Positions 17,214-25,524 of a DNA stretch of 64,000 nucleotides are shown in pieces. The position numbers and the translations under genes are program-made. The stretch comes from Lewinellaceae bacterium SD302 (lineage in GTDB: Bacteria > Bacteroidota > Bacteroidia > Chitinophagales > Saprospiraceae), in NCBI GenBank assembly GCA_002591745.1, contig PDLQ01000010.1:1-64000 (forward strand). The letters run 5' to 3'. Below the pieces are notes generated by a model. The model was not told the DNA's origin and searched no databases. It saw only the letters and a program-made list of their open reading frames with translations. Positions within the stretch are counted from its first letter, which is position 1, and each line of letters opens with the position of its first letter.

Positions 17214-17261
17214 CGAACTCGTAGGCCGAAACGGACCGAAGGGCTTGGTTCGCCCGACGAG
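17214..17261. repeat. copy of a dispersed CTCGT...CGGACCGAAGG element
   Basis: The segment with ACTCGTAGGCCGAAACGGAC near its start and ACGAGCTC at its end is closely matched, in inverse orientation, by 48075-48124, including the shared CGGACCGAAGG. Its own ends are complementary (GAACTCGT / ACGAGCTC). It lies directly 3' of the Gfo/Idh/MocA gene. Confidence 0.6.
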
Positions 17262-17262
17262 C

Positions 17263-18240
17263 TCATTCCCCCGGATAACGAATCCCGGCCAACTCACGAA
17301 TCTTCGTTAGGGTTCTGTGCAAGATCAGGCTATCGTCCAGGCTCCAAAGCGCGTTTTCTGTACGTCCGGCGCGAACGTCGGCCATCACAGCTTTGGCTTC
17401 GTAGTTGTAGCCGTTAGCGTTGCGTTCGAAAAAATAATTTTCCGGAGAGTCGTCCTCCCGCAGAATGCTGAAGTTGCTCGGCTCGTGGAAGCGGGTATGC
17501 CAGTGCAGATCCGCTTTGGTCCCGTGGATGAGGGCTTCGGTTTTGGTACGGCCGTAGAGGGTGGAAAAGGCGTGGCCCAGTTTCCCTTCCCTATTCCGCA
17601 GGCTGACGTGAATTTCCCGGTCGATGCCATTCTCATCCAGTCTGGCGGACACGGTAATCTCTTCCGGCTCGCCCAAGAGTAACTGATTCAGCCAAATCGG
17701 GTAAATACCAATATCGAGCAAACTACCGCCCCCCAGGGCGGGATCGAAGAGCCTTTTGGCTGCGCCCGGCCCGGCCCGGAAACCGAAATCAGCCCTTAGC
17801 CCTTCGATCTCTCCGATCGTTCCGGCTTCGATCAACTCCAACACTTTTGCCGTAGTGGGGGTGAATCTGCTCCACAAGGCCTCCATTAAAAAGACTTGCT
17901 TTTCCCTCGCTAAACCGACCATCTCCTCTACCTGGGTATAATTCAGGCCCAACGGTTTTTCACAGAGTACAGCTACTCCATTTTCCAGGCACAGCTCTAC
18001 CAGTTCCAGGTGACTAACGTGGGGGGTTGCCACGTAGACGGCATCGACCCTGGGTCCATTGAATAATGCTTCATAGCTGCCCGCCGCATATTCAGTCCCA
18101 AAATCAGCGGCGAAAGCGGTGGCTCTTTCCTGGCTCCGGCTACCTACGGCCACCAGCTTGGCATCTTCAATTGTTTTTAAGTCTTCGGCGAATTTTCGGG
18201 CAATCTTGCCCAGGCCCAGGATACCCCAGTGGAAAATCAT
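17263..18240 (-). CDS. Gfo/Idh/MocA family oxidoreductase
   Basis: The 325-residue protein has an N-terminal NAD(P)-binding Rossmann domain (GILGLGKIARKFAED, residues 6-20), the CEKPLGLN motif at about 93-100 whose Lys is catalytic in the family, and a C-terminal alpha/beta domain with the typical SLLDIGIYP segment. Relatives oxidise sugars, inositols or trans-dihydrodiols; the closest look is the dihydrodiol-dehydrogenase-like group. The substrate is not known. Confidence 0.92.
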   Translation of the reverse strand: MIFHWGILGLGKIARKFAEDLKTIEDAKLVAVGSRSQERATAFAADFGTEYAAGSYEALFNGPRVDAVYVATPHVSHLELVELCLENGVAVLCEKPLGLNYTQVEEMVGLAREKQVFLMEALWSRFTPTTAKVLELIEAGTIGEIEGLRADFGFRAGPGAAKRLFDPALGGGSLLDIGIYPIWLNQLLLGEPEEITVSARLDENGIDREIHVSLRNREGKLGHAFSTLYGRTKTEALIHGTKADLHWHTRFHEPSNFSILREDDSPENYFFERNANGYNYEAKAVMADVRAGRTENALWSLDDSLILHRTLTKIRELAGIRYPGE

Positions 18241-18344
18241 ATTGAAGGATTGAAGTTTGAGGAAATTAAGTAAGAAGGATTGAAGGTAAACACTGCTACA
18301 TTGTTAGTCAAAATAATTAAAATTGTAAATCGCAAATTCAAATC

Positions 18345-18734
18345 ATGCTCTCTTACGAAACCCTCATGCACCTCCACCTTTGGACGGTAGCACCCTGTGT
18401 ACCACTCGGCCTGGCACTGTTCCTGATGAAAAAGGGAACAAAAATTCATCGGAAACTGGGTATGCTATACTTCGTGCTGATGTTCTTTACCGCCACCGTT
18501 GCACTGTTTCTACCCGCATTGGTGGGGCCCACCTTTCTGGGTCACTTTGGTTGGATTCACTCCTTTTGTTTACTGACCATTTTTGTGGTGCCACGCTCGC
18601 TTTACTTCGCCCGCACCCATCAGGTAAAGCGTCATAAGATCGGGATGATCCTGCTTTACGTCGGTGCTTTGCTCATTGCCGGAGCCTTTACGTTAACGCC
18701 CGGTCGTTATCTCCACGGTGTATTCTTTAGTTAG
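18345..18734 (+). CDS. DUF2306-like four-TM membrane protein
   Basis: The 129-residue protein has about four hydrophobic helices, conserved His residues near the helix starts (HLHLW, HRKLG, HFGWIHSF, RHKIG) and the KKGTKIHRKLGMLYF pattern typical of DUF2306 inner-membrane proteins. Its function is unknown. The stop overlaps the recO stop by three bases, since the genes are convergent. A variant motif GCTACATTG followed by TTAGTCAAAATAAT lies at 18295, upstream of the start. Confidence 0.8.
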   Translation: MLSYETLMHLHLWTVAPCVPLGLALFLMKKGTKIHRKLGMLYFVLMFFTATVALFLPALVGPTFLGHFGWIHSFCLLTIFVVPRSLYFARTHQVKRHKIGMILLYVGALLIAGAFTLTPGRYLHGVFFS

Positions 18735-19453
18735 CCCAATACCGTTCGCAACACCTCGAAACTCTTGATCTCCGCCATATTTTCCAGGTGGAGACTGTAG
18801 TATTCGAGTAAGTTACGCAATAGGGCCAGTCGGCGACTTTTTTCCACTTTGATTCTGTGGGCATCGCTACGATCGACCTGTAAAAAGCGAAAAACGAGAT
18901 AACTCTGCTCTTCTTCCAAATATTGACGATGATCTGGGATACTGCTGACAAACTGCCCTTCGCGTAAATCGAATAGCGGAGTTTCTTCACTCCACTCTCC
19001 GGAGGGCATGATCCCGAGATGGATGGACAATTCCAGCAAGAACTGGAGGTGAATATTGGCCAGCGACTCTCTGGTCTCATCCAGAAAAACGAAAGCATCA
19101 AAGAGAAAGTGGAAAAGCGGGCCGTTATCCTCTCGTTCCCGGATTGTTTTACGGGCCACTTCGGCCATAAATAAACCCAAGGTACCTCGTACCACGTCAA
19201 AAGGAATTTGCTGATAGGCGTATGCCAGGCGAATTTCCTTCATCCGGTTAATGTCGCGGTCATCGCGGTCGTAGGCGGTCAGTTCCACCAGATTCATCAC
19301 CTGCAACAGACTGGCCGGCGTACGTGCCTTAGCCTTACGAACACTGTTGATGATGTACTTCCGCAACCCCTTTTCTTCCGTGTAAGCATCCACGATCAGG
19401 CTACTGTCGCGATACTTGGTAGTGCGGAAGATGATGGCGCGGGTAGTGAGCAT
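18731..19453 (-). CDS. recO: DNA repair protein RecO
   Basis: The 240-residue protein has the RecO N-terminal OB fold (TTRAIIFRTTKYRDSSLIVDAYTEEKG) and a helical C-terminal domain. RecO loads RecA on SSB-coated DNA with RecR and anneals strands. The four-Cys zinc cluster of some RecO proteins is absent here. Immediately upstream is an array of four small hairpins that would lie in its 5' leader. Confidence 0.92.
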   Translation of the reverse strand: MLTTRAIIFRTTKYRDSSLIVDAYTEEKGLRKYIINSVRKAKARTPASLLQVMNLVELTAYDRDDRDINRMKEIRLAYAYQQIPFDVVRGTLGLFMAEVARKTIREREDNGPLFHFLFDAFVFLDETRESLANIHLQFLLELSIHLGIMPSGEWSEETPLFDLREGQFVSSIPDHRQYLEEEQSYLVFRFLQVDRSDAHRIKVEKSRRLALLRNLLEYYSLHLENMAEIKSFEVLRTVLG

Positions 19454-19459
19454 ATTAGA

Positions 19460-19541
19460 CGGGCGGAGCCCTTTTGGACGGCCTTCGGCCTTTTGGACGG
19501 GCTAAAGCCCTTTTGGATGATCGCTGAAGCGATCTTTTGGG
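19460..19541. repeat. tandem array of four small hairpins with differing stems
   Basis: Four units in a row each hold a hairpin followed by TTTTGG: GGGC-GGA-GCCC, GGCC-TTC-GGCC, GGGC-TAAA-GCCC and GATCGC-TGAA-GCGATC. The stems differ but pairing is kept in every unit. A further, inverted unit (AAAAGGCCTAAAGCCGTC) is at about 19614-19631. On the minus strand the array is in the leader of recO, directly before its ATG. Confidence 0.75.
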
Positions 19542-19628
19542 GACACTGAAATCGAAGACTAAACTTTCTGCCTTCGCTTGAAAACCACCCGAAAGCGAGG
19601 AACGAGTATCTAAAAGGCCTAAAGCCGT

Positions 19629-22160
19629 CTACTTAGCCTGATTTCCCAAGGAAATTAAGTTCACGAACAATCGATACGCCCCTGGCACCCCAGCCGGCAG
19701 TTCCCGGAAGAAGCTATAGCCGGTATATACGAACCAGCCTTCACCGTGTTGAGTAACCAACAGGCCACCGTCGCGGGCCGGTTCACCCGGGTCATTGCTG
19801 CTTAGTAGTGCCGTGTATTCATCGCTCCAGTTATTGGGAAAGTAAAGGCCGCGTTCCTGCACCCAGCCATCAAAGTCCCTGGTCGTAATCTTATTTGGGT
19901 AGTTGAGGGCGGGATGGTCTGGTGCCAATAGGCGAACCTCGGCTTCTTCTACCGTAACGCGGTCGCGGCTCAGTTGTAGCGGATAAGGCCCAAGTTCGGT
20001 CATATCAATTTTGAGGCGACGATTGGTATTGTACTGTACTACGACCGTACCACCTTCCTCAACGTACTTCATCAGTTTAGGCTGGTAATTCGCCATGTTA
20101 CTCTCGGTATTGTAAGCTCGGATGCCTACGACGATAGCGTTGTAGCGGCTCAGGTCACCGGCGGCGATGTCATTTCCGTCCAGTAGCGTGACCTCGTAGC
20201 CAACGTTACGCAAAGCTTCGGGGATGGCATCACCGGCCCCCATGATGTACCCAATACGGGAACCTGCGGTCTTGAGATCTAGTTTGGAAACAGGTACGCT
20301 AGCGTCCAGGCTGGCCAGTTGGGTGGGGATGTGATCGTGATTGATCGTGACCAACTTGCGGGTGTAACCCTCATCCTGACCTTTCAGTTTAACCAGCGGC
20401 ACGATCATGCCCTGGGCCTGGCCGGCGGGTGGCGTAAGTTCGAATACGTAGAATTTTTCTTCCCCCTTACGGTCCAGCTCAATATCGATCTTTGCGGGGG
20501 TAACGGTCCAGTCATTTGGCGTACAGAGCTCGATTGTTCCTTTCAGATCCGGGCGATTGGCCCTCACTTTTACGCTCACCGGCGTCGGTTTGCTTTCCGT
20601 GAACAGGTAGCTGCTTTCGCCCAATTCGGCGAAAACTGGCTCCAGAATTTCCAGGGGCTGATGCTGCTCGCCCTTTACCGGATCGGTGAACTGCTGGCGC
20701 ACCGGCCGTTGATAGATAAGGGTATAGGGTTCTCCCCGGTGCTCCAACTCGATGCCGAAACGTACGTACAGCGGATCTGGGCTCTCCCCAAGCCCGATCA
20801 AATGATCTTCGGAGGCCTCATACATTCCCAGAGTACCAGCTTTTTGCAACCAGTAAGGGCCGGAATTTTCGGCATCCTCACTAATAGCAATACCGATCTC
20901 TCGTTCAAATTTACCACCATTGGTCAGCTTCTCATTAGCTGCAAGGGGAGCTTGGTTTACTGCTCCATTTCCGTAAACACTCACCAGCGTCAACTTGGCG
21001 GGGAAGTCACTGCGCAGGGCGGCTTCCACCTCAATCTGCAGACTGTCGCCGGCAGCAACGGTCGCTTCATCCGTTCCGGCGGAAAGGTACAGGCCCAGAC
21101 ATGCACCGATAATTTCCTGAACTTGCTGTCCCTTACGTAGTCGCCAGTGAGCGGCAGATTCGGGTAACTCCTGGATCATTTTATACGCATCCAACAGATC
21201 CAGTACGCTCGCGGCGGGATTAGCCAAATCAAACTGTGATTCCACTCGTGACAGTGTCTCGCCGATCTTCCGGCCGCCTTCCACGCGGGTCCAGCTCAGG
21301 TCGATGCCGGCGAACGGATTGTCGTTTTCACCCTTATCCACCCCGGCCATTAGTTCCAGGTCTTCCAGAATCTCGCCGCGTTGCCCGCTACTACCGAAGC
21401 CCTGGCTCTTGTGCTGACTACGGCTACGGGCGGCAATCTCGGCGGTTCCCTCCCCCAGCACAGGCAGGAAATTACCGACGTTCACTTTAATCACCTCGTC
21501 CCAGTTGATGTGATCGGCCAGATCACGGCGCCAGGTGTAGGCATTCCAGTAGATGCGTTTGGTTTGCCAGGCGTCTCCCAGTTCGGGGCGGTAGGCCGGG
21601 TCGGCGGCTTTTTCAAAGGCTTCCATTCCTACAACGGCACTGGCCGTATGATGGCCGTGAGTAGAGCCAGGTTTGCGGGGATCGAAGCGCAGCACAATTA
21701 CGTCAGGCCGCCACTGGCGAATCACCTTTACGGCGTCGGCCATGACCTTATCTTTATCCCATATATTAAAGGTCTCGTCGGGGTGCTTGCTATAGCCAAA
21801 GTCGTTGGCCCGGCTGAAAAACTGGGTCCCCCCGTCCGTACGGCGAGCCGCCAGCAACTCCTGGGTTCGGGTGAGGCCCAGTAATTCACGGATGTCCGAA
21901 GCGATCAGGTTCTGGCCACCGTCTCCCCTCGTCAGGCTCAGGTAGGCGGTTTCCACCTTGTCCACGTTGGCAAAATGGGCAATCAGTCGGGTATTTTCGT
22001 CGTCCGGGTGGGCAGCCATGTACAGGGCAGAACCAAGCACCTGGGCTTTCTGAATTTCGTGAAATATTTCCCCGGAAGAAAGCTGGCGGGGGTTCTGAGC
22101 ATGATTTTCTTGGCTGACAAAGTAGCAAAGCAGGAATAGAACCAAATAGCTTAGGCGCAC
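19629..22160 (-). CDS. secreted PIG-L/LmbE-family hydrolase with C-terminal GATase-like domain
   Basis: The 843-residue protein has a signal peptide (1-21), then a PIG-L (LmbE) deacetylase domain at about 35-280 with AHPDDE as zinc/acid motif and HGHHTAS as the second zinc site. The middle is beta-rich. The C-terminal ~200 residues (IGYIMGAGDAIPEALRNVGY, then AIVVGIRAYNT) resemble a class I glutamine-amidotransferase or ThuA-like fold. PIG-L enzymes remove N-acetyl groups from sugars; the natural substrate here is probably a polysaccharide-derived sugar (inference). A GCTACTTTG motif overlaps the signal-peptide codons (22118-22126). Confidence 0.88.
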   Translation of the reverse strand: MRLSYLVLFLLCYFVSQENHAQNPRQLSSGEIFHEIQKAQVLGSALYMAAHPDDENTRLIAHFANVDKVETAYLSLTRGDGGQNLIASDIRELLGLTRTQELLAARRTDGGTQFFSRANDFGYSKHPDETFNIWDKDKVMADAVKVIRQWRPDVIVLRFDPRKPGSTHGHHTASAVVGMEAFEKAADPAYRPELGDAWQTKRIYWNAYTWRRDLADHINWDEVIKVNVGNFLPVLGEGTAEIAARSRSQHKSQGFGSSGQRGEILEDLELMAGVDKGENDNPFAGIDLSWTRVEGGRKIGETLSRVESQFDLANPAASVLDLLDAYKMIQELPESAAHWRLRKGQQVQEIIGACLGLYLSAGTDEATVAAGDSLQIEVEAALRSDFPAKLTLVSVYGNGAVNQAPLAANEKLTNGGKFEREIGIAISEDAENSGPYWLQKAGTLGMYEASEDHLIGLGESPDPLYVRFGIELEHRGEPYTLIYQRPVRQQFTDPVKGEQHQPLEILEPVFAELGESSYLFTESKPTPVSVKVRANRPDLKGTIELCTPNDWTVTPAKIDIELDRKGEEKFYVFELTPPAGQAQGMIVPLVKLKGQDEGYTRKLVTINHDHIPTQLASLDASVPVSKLDLKTAGSRIGYIMGAGDAIPEALRNVGYEVTLLDGNDIAAGDLSRYNAIVVGIRAYNTESNMANYQPKLMKYVEEGGTVVVQYNTNRRLKIDMTELGPYPLQLSRDRVTVEEAEVRLLAPDHPALNYPNKITTRDFDGWVQERGLYFPNNWSDEYTALLSSNDPGEPARDGGLLVTQHGEGWFVYTGYSFFRELPAGVPGAYRLFVNLISLGNQAK

Positions 22161-22353
22161 GGGATGATCGGTTTAAAGACGGGTGAATAGTTGCAGCAAC
22201 AAATGTACTTCATTCTTGGTTGAGTGAAATAACCGGCTAGTTATCCCGAAATCGGTACCTTTCCAAAAACAAACGGGAAGAATAGACTCGCCACTGGTCT
22301 AGCCTAAATCACCTTTAATCGAAAACCTTGCTACTTTGTTAGCCACCCTTACC

Positions 22354-22361
22354 TATATTCG
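22354..22361 (+). promoter_or_regulatory. candidate -7 box of the ABC exporter operon
   Basis: TATATTCG, close to TAnnTTTG, lies 23 bases before the ATG at 22385. A GCTACTTTG motif at 22330-22338 sits just upstream, in the same orientation. Confidence 0.4.
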
Positions 22362-22384
22362 GTTCACACACGAACACCAGACTA

Positions 22385-23131
22385 ATGAGTTATACCATAG
22401 AAGCCCGAGGCCTGCAAAAAAAATTCGGCGATTTCACGGCCGTACACGACGTCAGCTTCGGCCTGGAAAGCGGAGAAATATTTGGCCTACTGGGGCCCAA
22501 TGGAGCCGGTAAAACGACAACCCTCCGGATGCTGTCCGGTCTATTAAAACCAACAAGTGGAGAGGCCTTTGTTTCCGAAACCAGCGTCCAGCAAGAACCG
22601 ACCAAAGCCCTCGCTCACCTAGGTTTCCTGACGGGCGACATGGACCTTTATCGTCGTTTAAAACCCGAAGAATTACTCACTTTTTTCGGCGAACTCTACC
22701 AGACCCCGAAGGCAGAACTGAAAGCTCGCGTCAGTTACCTGATGAAGGCTTTCGACATCAACGACTTCGCCGACCGCCACTGCGAAAAACTCTCTACCGG
22801 CCAAAAACAAAGAGTCGGTATTGCCCGCACCCTCGTCCATGATCCGCAAGTCGTGGTACTGGACGAGCCGACCACCGGACTGGACATCATGGCCTCCGAA
22901 TTCGTTCTCCAGTTCATTCAGAAAGTGGCCAAACAAGACGGTAAAACCGTGCTTTTCAGCACCCATAACCTCACCGAGGTAGAACGACTCTGTGACCGGA
23001 TCGGTATCGTAGATCGGGGCCGTCTGGTCTACCTGGGCACCGTAGCTGACCTGCTGGCTCAGACTGGTCACCAGTCACTGGCCGAGAGTTTCTTTCACCT
23101 CGTCGGCGGATCGACCAAAGTGGAGATTTAA
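22385..23131 (+). CDS. ABC transporter ATP-binding protein (NatA-like)
   Basis: The 248-residue ATPase has Walker [10 protein letters not shown] at about 37-45, the signature LSTGQKQR near 137-144, Walker [12 protein letters not shown], and an H-loop (FSTHNL). With the ABC-2 permease gene that follows it should form an exporter like NatAB (Na+ efflux) or a related drug/polymer exporter; the substrate is unknown. A palindrome of ACTACCAT words separates the two genes. Confidence 0.93.
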   Translation: MSYTIEARGLQKKFGDFTAVHDVSFGLESGEIFGLLGPNGAGKTTTLRMLSGLLKPTSGEAFVSETSVQQEPTKALAHLGFLTGDMDLYRRLKPEELLTFFGELYQTPKAELKARVSYLMKAFDINDFADRHCEKLSTGQKQRVGIARTLVHDPQVVVLDEPTTGLDIMASEFVLQFIQKVAKQDGKTVLFSTHNLTEVERLCDRIGIVDRGRLVYLGTVADLLAQTGHQSLAESFFHLVGGSTKVEI

Positions 23132-23137
23132 TTAGTA

Positions 23138-23237
23138 TGATGGTAGTGGTAGTCAGAGGGTAGCCACTCCTAAGTGTACTACCATACTACCATTACTATA
23201 ATTACTTCCACTACTACTATTATTACCACTACCATCA
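23138..23237. repeat. intergenic palindrome of GATGGTAGT words
   Basis: The left arm TGATGGTAGTGGTAG at 23138-23152 pairs with the complementary right arm at 23223-23237. Between them ACTACCAT and CTACTA-type words are repeated many times. It sits between the two genes of the ABC exporter, so it could modulate the ratio of the two products. Confidence 0.65.
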
Positions 23238-23247
23238 CACTCACCAT

Positions 23248-24492
23248 ATGCGCTTCCCCATTATCAACTCTATCTACCGTAAAGAGATTCGCGAAGTCCT
23301 GAGGGACAAACGGATGCTCTACCTGGTTATCCTGATGCCCTTTTTCCTTTATCCGGTGTTGTTTACGCTGATGGGCAAGGTCGGTGCCAACTCGCGCGAC
23401 AAGATCAATACCGAGACCATCGACGTGGTGATCAATTCCGAAGCGGAGGGCAGTGAACTGGCCGGCATCCTTACCGAGGACAGTACTTTGAACATTACTT
23501 ATGCCACCCTCGAGAGTAACGAAAGAGATAGTTTAAGTGGCAAAAAATTGTACGTCAAGCTTCCGACGGCGGCAGAATTAGAGCGCCTGAACGCCGACAG
23601 TAATGCCGTCGTGGCCGTCGCGATCTACGGAGACGACGGGGAAGATATCGTTGGCAACCGCCGGCGCCGGATCACCGAAAAAATGGAAGCTTACGGCAAG
23701 CGGGTGACTTACGAGCGGCTAAGGGTCAGGGGCCTGGGGCCCGACTTCGTAAAGCCGGTCAATGTTTTCCAGCAGGATACGGCTAGCGAACGCTCCGTGG
23801 CGGGTCGGTTACTCGGCACAATGATTCCGGTAATGCTGCTCTTGTTCATCTTTATCGGCTGTATTTACATCGCCATCGATACCACGGCCGGCGAAAAAGA
23901 GAGACGAACCCTGCAAACGATTTACACCACTCCGGTCTCCACCAACGAGATCATTGCCGGCAAATTTCTGGCCGTGGCTACGGTGGGCCTGGTCAGCGCA
24001 TTCGCTAATCTGAGCAGCCTTTTGCTGAGTATGCGCCTGCAAGTGAGCATGATGAGCGACGGCAATGGCCCTTCACCATTTTCACTTTCTTTAGGGGGAG
24101 CCGACATCCTGTGGATCATTCTGCTGGTGATTCTGGCCACTATTTTCCTGGCGGCCTTAAGTATGGGCGTTGTCTTGCTGGCCAATAGCTATAAAGAAGC
24201 ACAGGGCTACGTTACTCCACTGATGATGATCGTACTGATCCCCGCCATCATTGCCGGAATGCCGGGTATGGAACTGACGATGAGCACGGCCATGATCCCG
24301 ATGTTCAACCTTTGTCTGGCCATGTCGGATATTTTCTCCGGTACTTACAGCATCTCGCTCATCGGTGTTACCGCTCTTTTCGCCCTCTTCTACGGTCTGT
24401 TCGGACTATGGATCGCCGGACGTACCTTCGGCAACGAGAGTGTGGTGACCGGAGAGAAAGTGGACTTTAAGAATTTGTTCTCCGGGCGTTAG
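23248..24492 (+). CDS. ABC-2 type permease (NatB-like)
   Basis: The 414-residue membrane protein has one TM helix near residues 22-42, a ~150-residue extracytoplasmic domain, and five to six TM helices in the C-terminal half (for example MIPVMLLLFIFIGCIYIAI). The motif EKERRTLQTIYTTPVS before the second helix is typical of NatB/ABC-2 permeases. It partners the ATPase encoded just upstream. The ATG at 23248 follows the palindrome directly. Confidence 0.92.
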   Translation: MRFPIINSIYRKEIREVLRDKRMLYLVILMPFFLYPVLFTLMGKVGANSRDKINTETIDVVINSEAEGSELAGILTEDSTLNITYATLESNERDSLSGKKLYVKLPTAAELERLNADSNAVVAVAIYGDDGEDIVGNRRRRITEKMEAYGKRVTYERLRVRGLGPDFVKPVNVFQQDTASERSVAGRLLGTMIPVMLLLFIFIGCIYIAIDTTAGEKERRTLQTIYTTPVSTNEIIAGKFLAVATVGLVSAFANLSSLLLSMRLQVSMMSDGNGPSPFSLSLGGADILWIILLVILATIFLAALSMGVVLLANSYKEAQGYVTPLMMIVLIPAIIAGMPGMELTMSTAMIPMFNLCLAMSDIFSGTYSISLIGVTALFALFYGLFGLWIAGRTFGNESVVTGEKVDFKNLFSGR

Positions 24493-24496
24493 AAAG

Positions 24497-24585
24497 AACC
24501 ACAAGCGCATCAAGGAACACGAGCAGACACAAGTTTTGGTATTATTATCTTGTGGCAACTTGTGTATCTTGCTACACTTGTGGTT
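24497..24585. repeat. 37-bp-arm palindrome built of 9-bp words
   Basis: The arms are 24497-24533 and 24549-24585, each exactly 37 bases, with about 27 of 37 positions complementary and AACCACAAG perfect at the outer ends. Within each arm a 9-base word of the form ACxxCAAGx recurs four times. It lies between the permease stop and the CHAT gene and could act as a terminator or processing site. Confidence 0.7.
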
Positions 24586-24603
24586 CAACCTAAACTTACA
24601 TCT

Positions 24604-25524
24604 TTGGATTCTATCAACAAAACCCACGTCGACAACATTCTTTTGCAGGGCCAGACTGGCGAAGCCATCAAGATGCTGTTGGCACTTTATCAAGCCAACA
24701 GCCCTACTGAATACGATAATATCGTCCTGCAATCTGCCCGCTGGCACGGTTTGCAAAGAGATCGGCAGAGTGGCGTCATCAGTTTTGACAATGCACAGAT
24801 GATGACGGCTCAGATCAATTCGGTCCTCCGGCATTTCGCCAGCAAGATCGAGCGGGACTGGACGGCGGAGTATGATTTGCAGTCAATACCGCAAACTCCT
24901 TCGCCTACGCCCGTTAAACCTGAACCTGAACCTGAACCTGAACCGATAGCCAAGAAAAAAGTCATTCTCTGCCTAAGTGCCAACCCGACGAATTCAGATC
25001 GTTTGGCTACAGATATTGAGATTCGGGAGATCAAGGACAGCGTGCGCAACTCTAAAGGAAGAGATAATTTTGAGGTCATTTACGAATCTGCCATTACGAT
25101 CAAAGCATTTAGGCGGGCGGTTTTAGACAACGAACCACACATCATTCATTTCTCCGGTCATGGCACCGCCGAAGGTGAGATCATTCTGCACAACAATGCT
25201 AATAAGGGCCAGAAAGTTAGCGTACAAGCACTGGCTGATTTCTTCGAATTAATTTCGGATGTCGCCCCTTTGGAATGTGTTATCCTGAATGCTTGCTATT
25301 CAGAAGTTCAAGCTAAGGCCATTGCCAAATCTGTGGACTACGTAATGGGGATGAATAATGCGGTACCGGACAAAGTAGCTATTGGCTTCGCCCATACAGT
25401 TTACCAGGTACTTGCTAATGGTCGTGACTATGAAACGGCTTACAAATTCGCGCGTAATAATATTGCCATGGAAGGACACTCTGGACAGGACCTACCCATC
25501 TTAATCAAGCGGGAAAGTATTTAA
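24604..25524 (+). CDS. EAD-like / CHAT-domain cysteine protease
   Basis: With the TTG start at 24604 the protein has 306 residues; the open frame continues to a TTG at 24550 inside the palindrome, and no ATG is available. The N-terminal ~85 residues (INKTHVDNILLQGQTGEAI to LRHFASKIERDW) resemble a small effector-associated domain of the EAD11 type. A Pro-Glu repeat linker follows, encoded by a tandem CCTGAA hexamer. The C-terminal CHAT (caspase-like) domain has the catalytic His186 in FSGHG and Cys231 in LNACYS. CHAT proteases act in bacterial conflict and death systems. It is tail-to-tail with a caspase-lipase gene, their stops overlapping. A GCTACTTTG motif lies inside at 25371-25379. Confidence 0.85.
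   Translation: MDSINKTHVDNILLQGQTGEAIKMLLALYQANSPTEYDNIVLQSARWHGLQRDRQSGVISFDNAQMMTAQINSVLRHFASKIERDWTAEYDLQSIPQTPSPTPVKPEPEPEPEPIAKKKVILCLSANPTNSDRLATDIEIREIKDSVRNSKGRDNFEVIYESAITIKAFRRAVLDNEPHIIHFSGHGTAEGEIILHNNANKGQKVSVQALADFFELISDVAPLECVILNACYSEVQAKAIAKSVDYVMGMNNAVPDKVAIGFAHTVYQVLANGRDYETAYKFARNNIAMEGHSGQDLPILIKRESI

Noticed and set aside
22330-22361. GCTACTTTG as an ordinary promoter element
   Set aside because: Its distance to the -7 boxes varies from about 15 to 26 bases, many copies are antisense to the nearest gene or lie inside genes, and TACTTTG does not match TAnnTTTG. A role in a few promoters is possible, but it cannot explain the set.
24541-24590. GCTACACTTG as a motif copy
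   Set aside because: It belongs to the 9-base word of the palindrome at 24.5 kb and differs in the core, so I did not count it.
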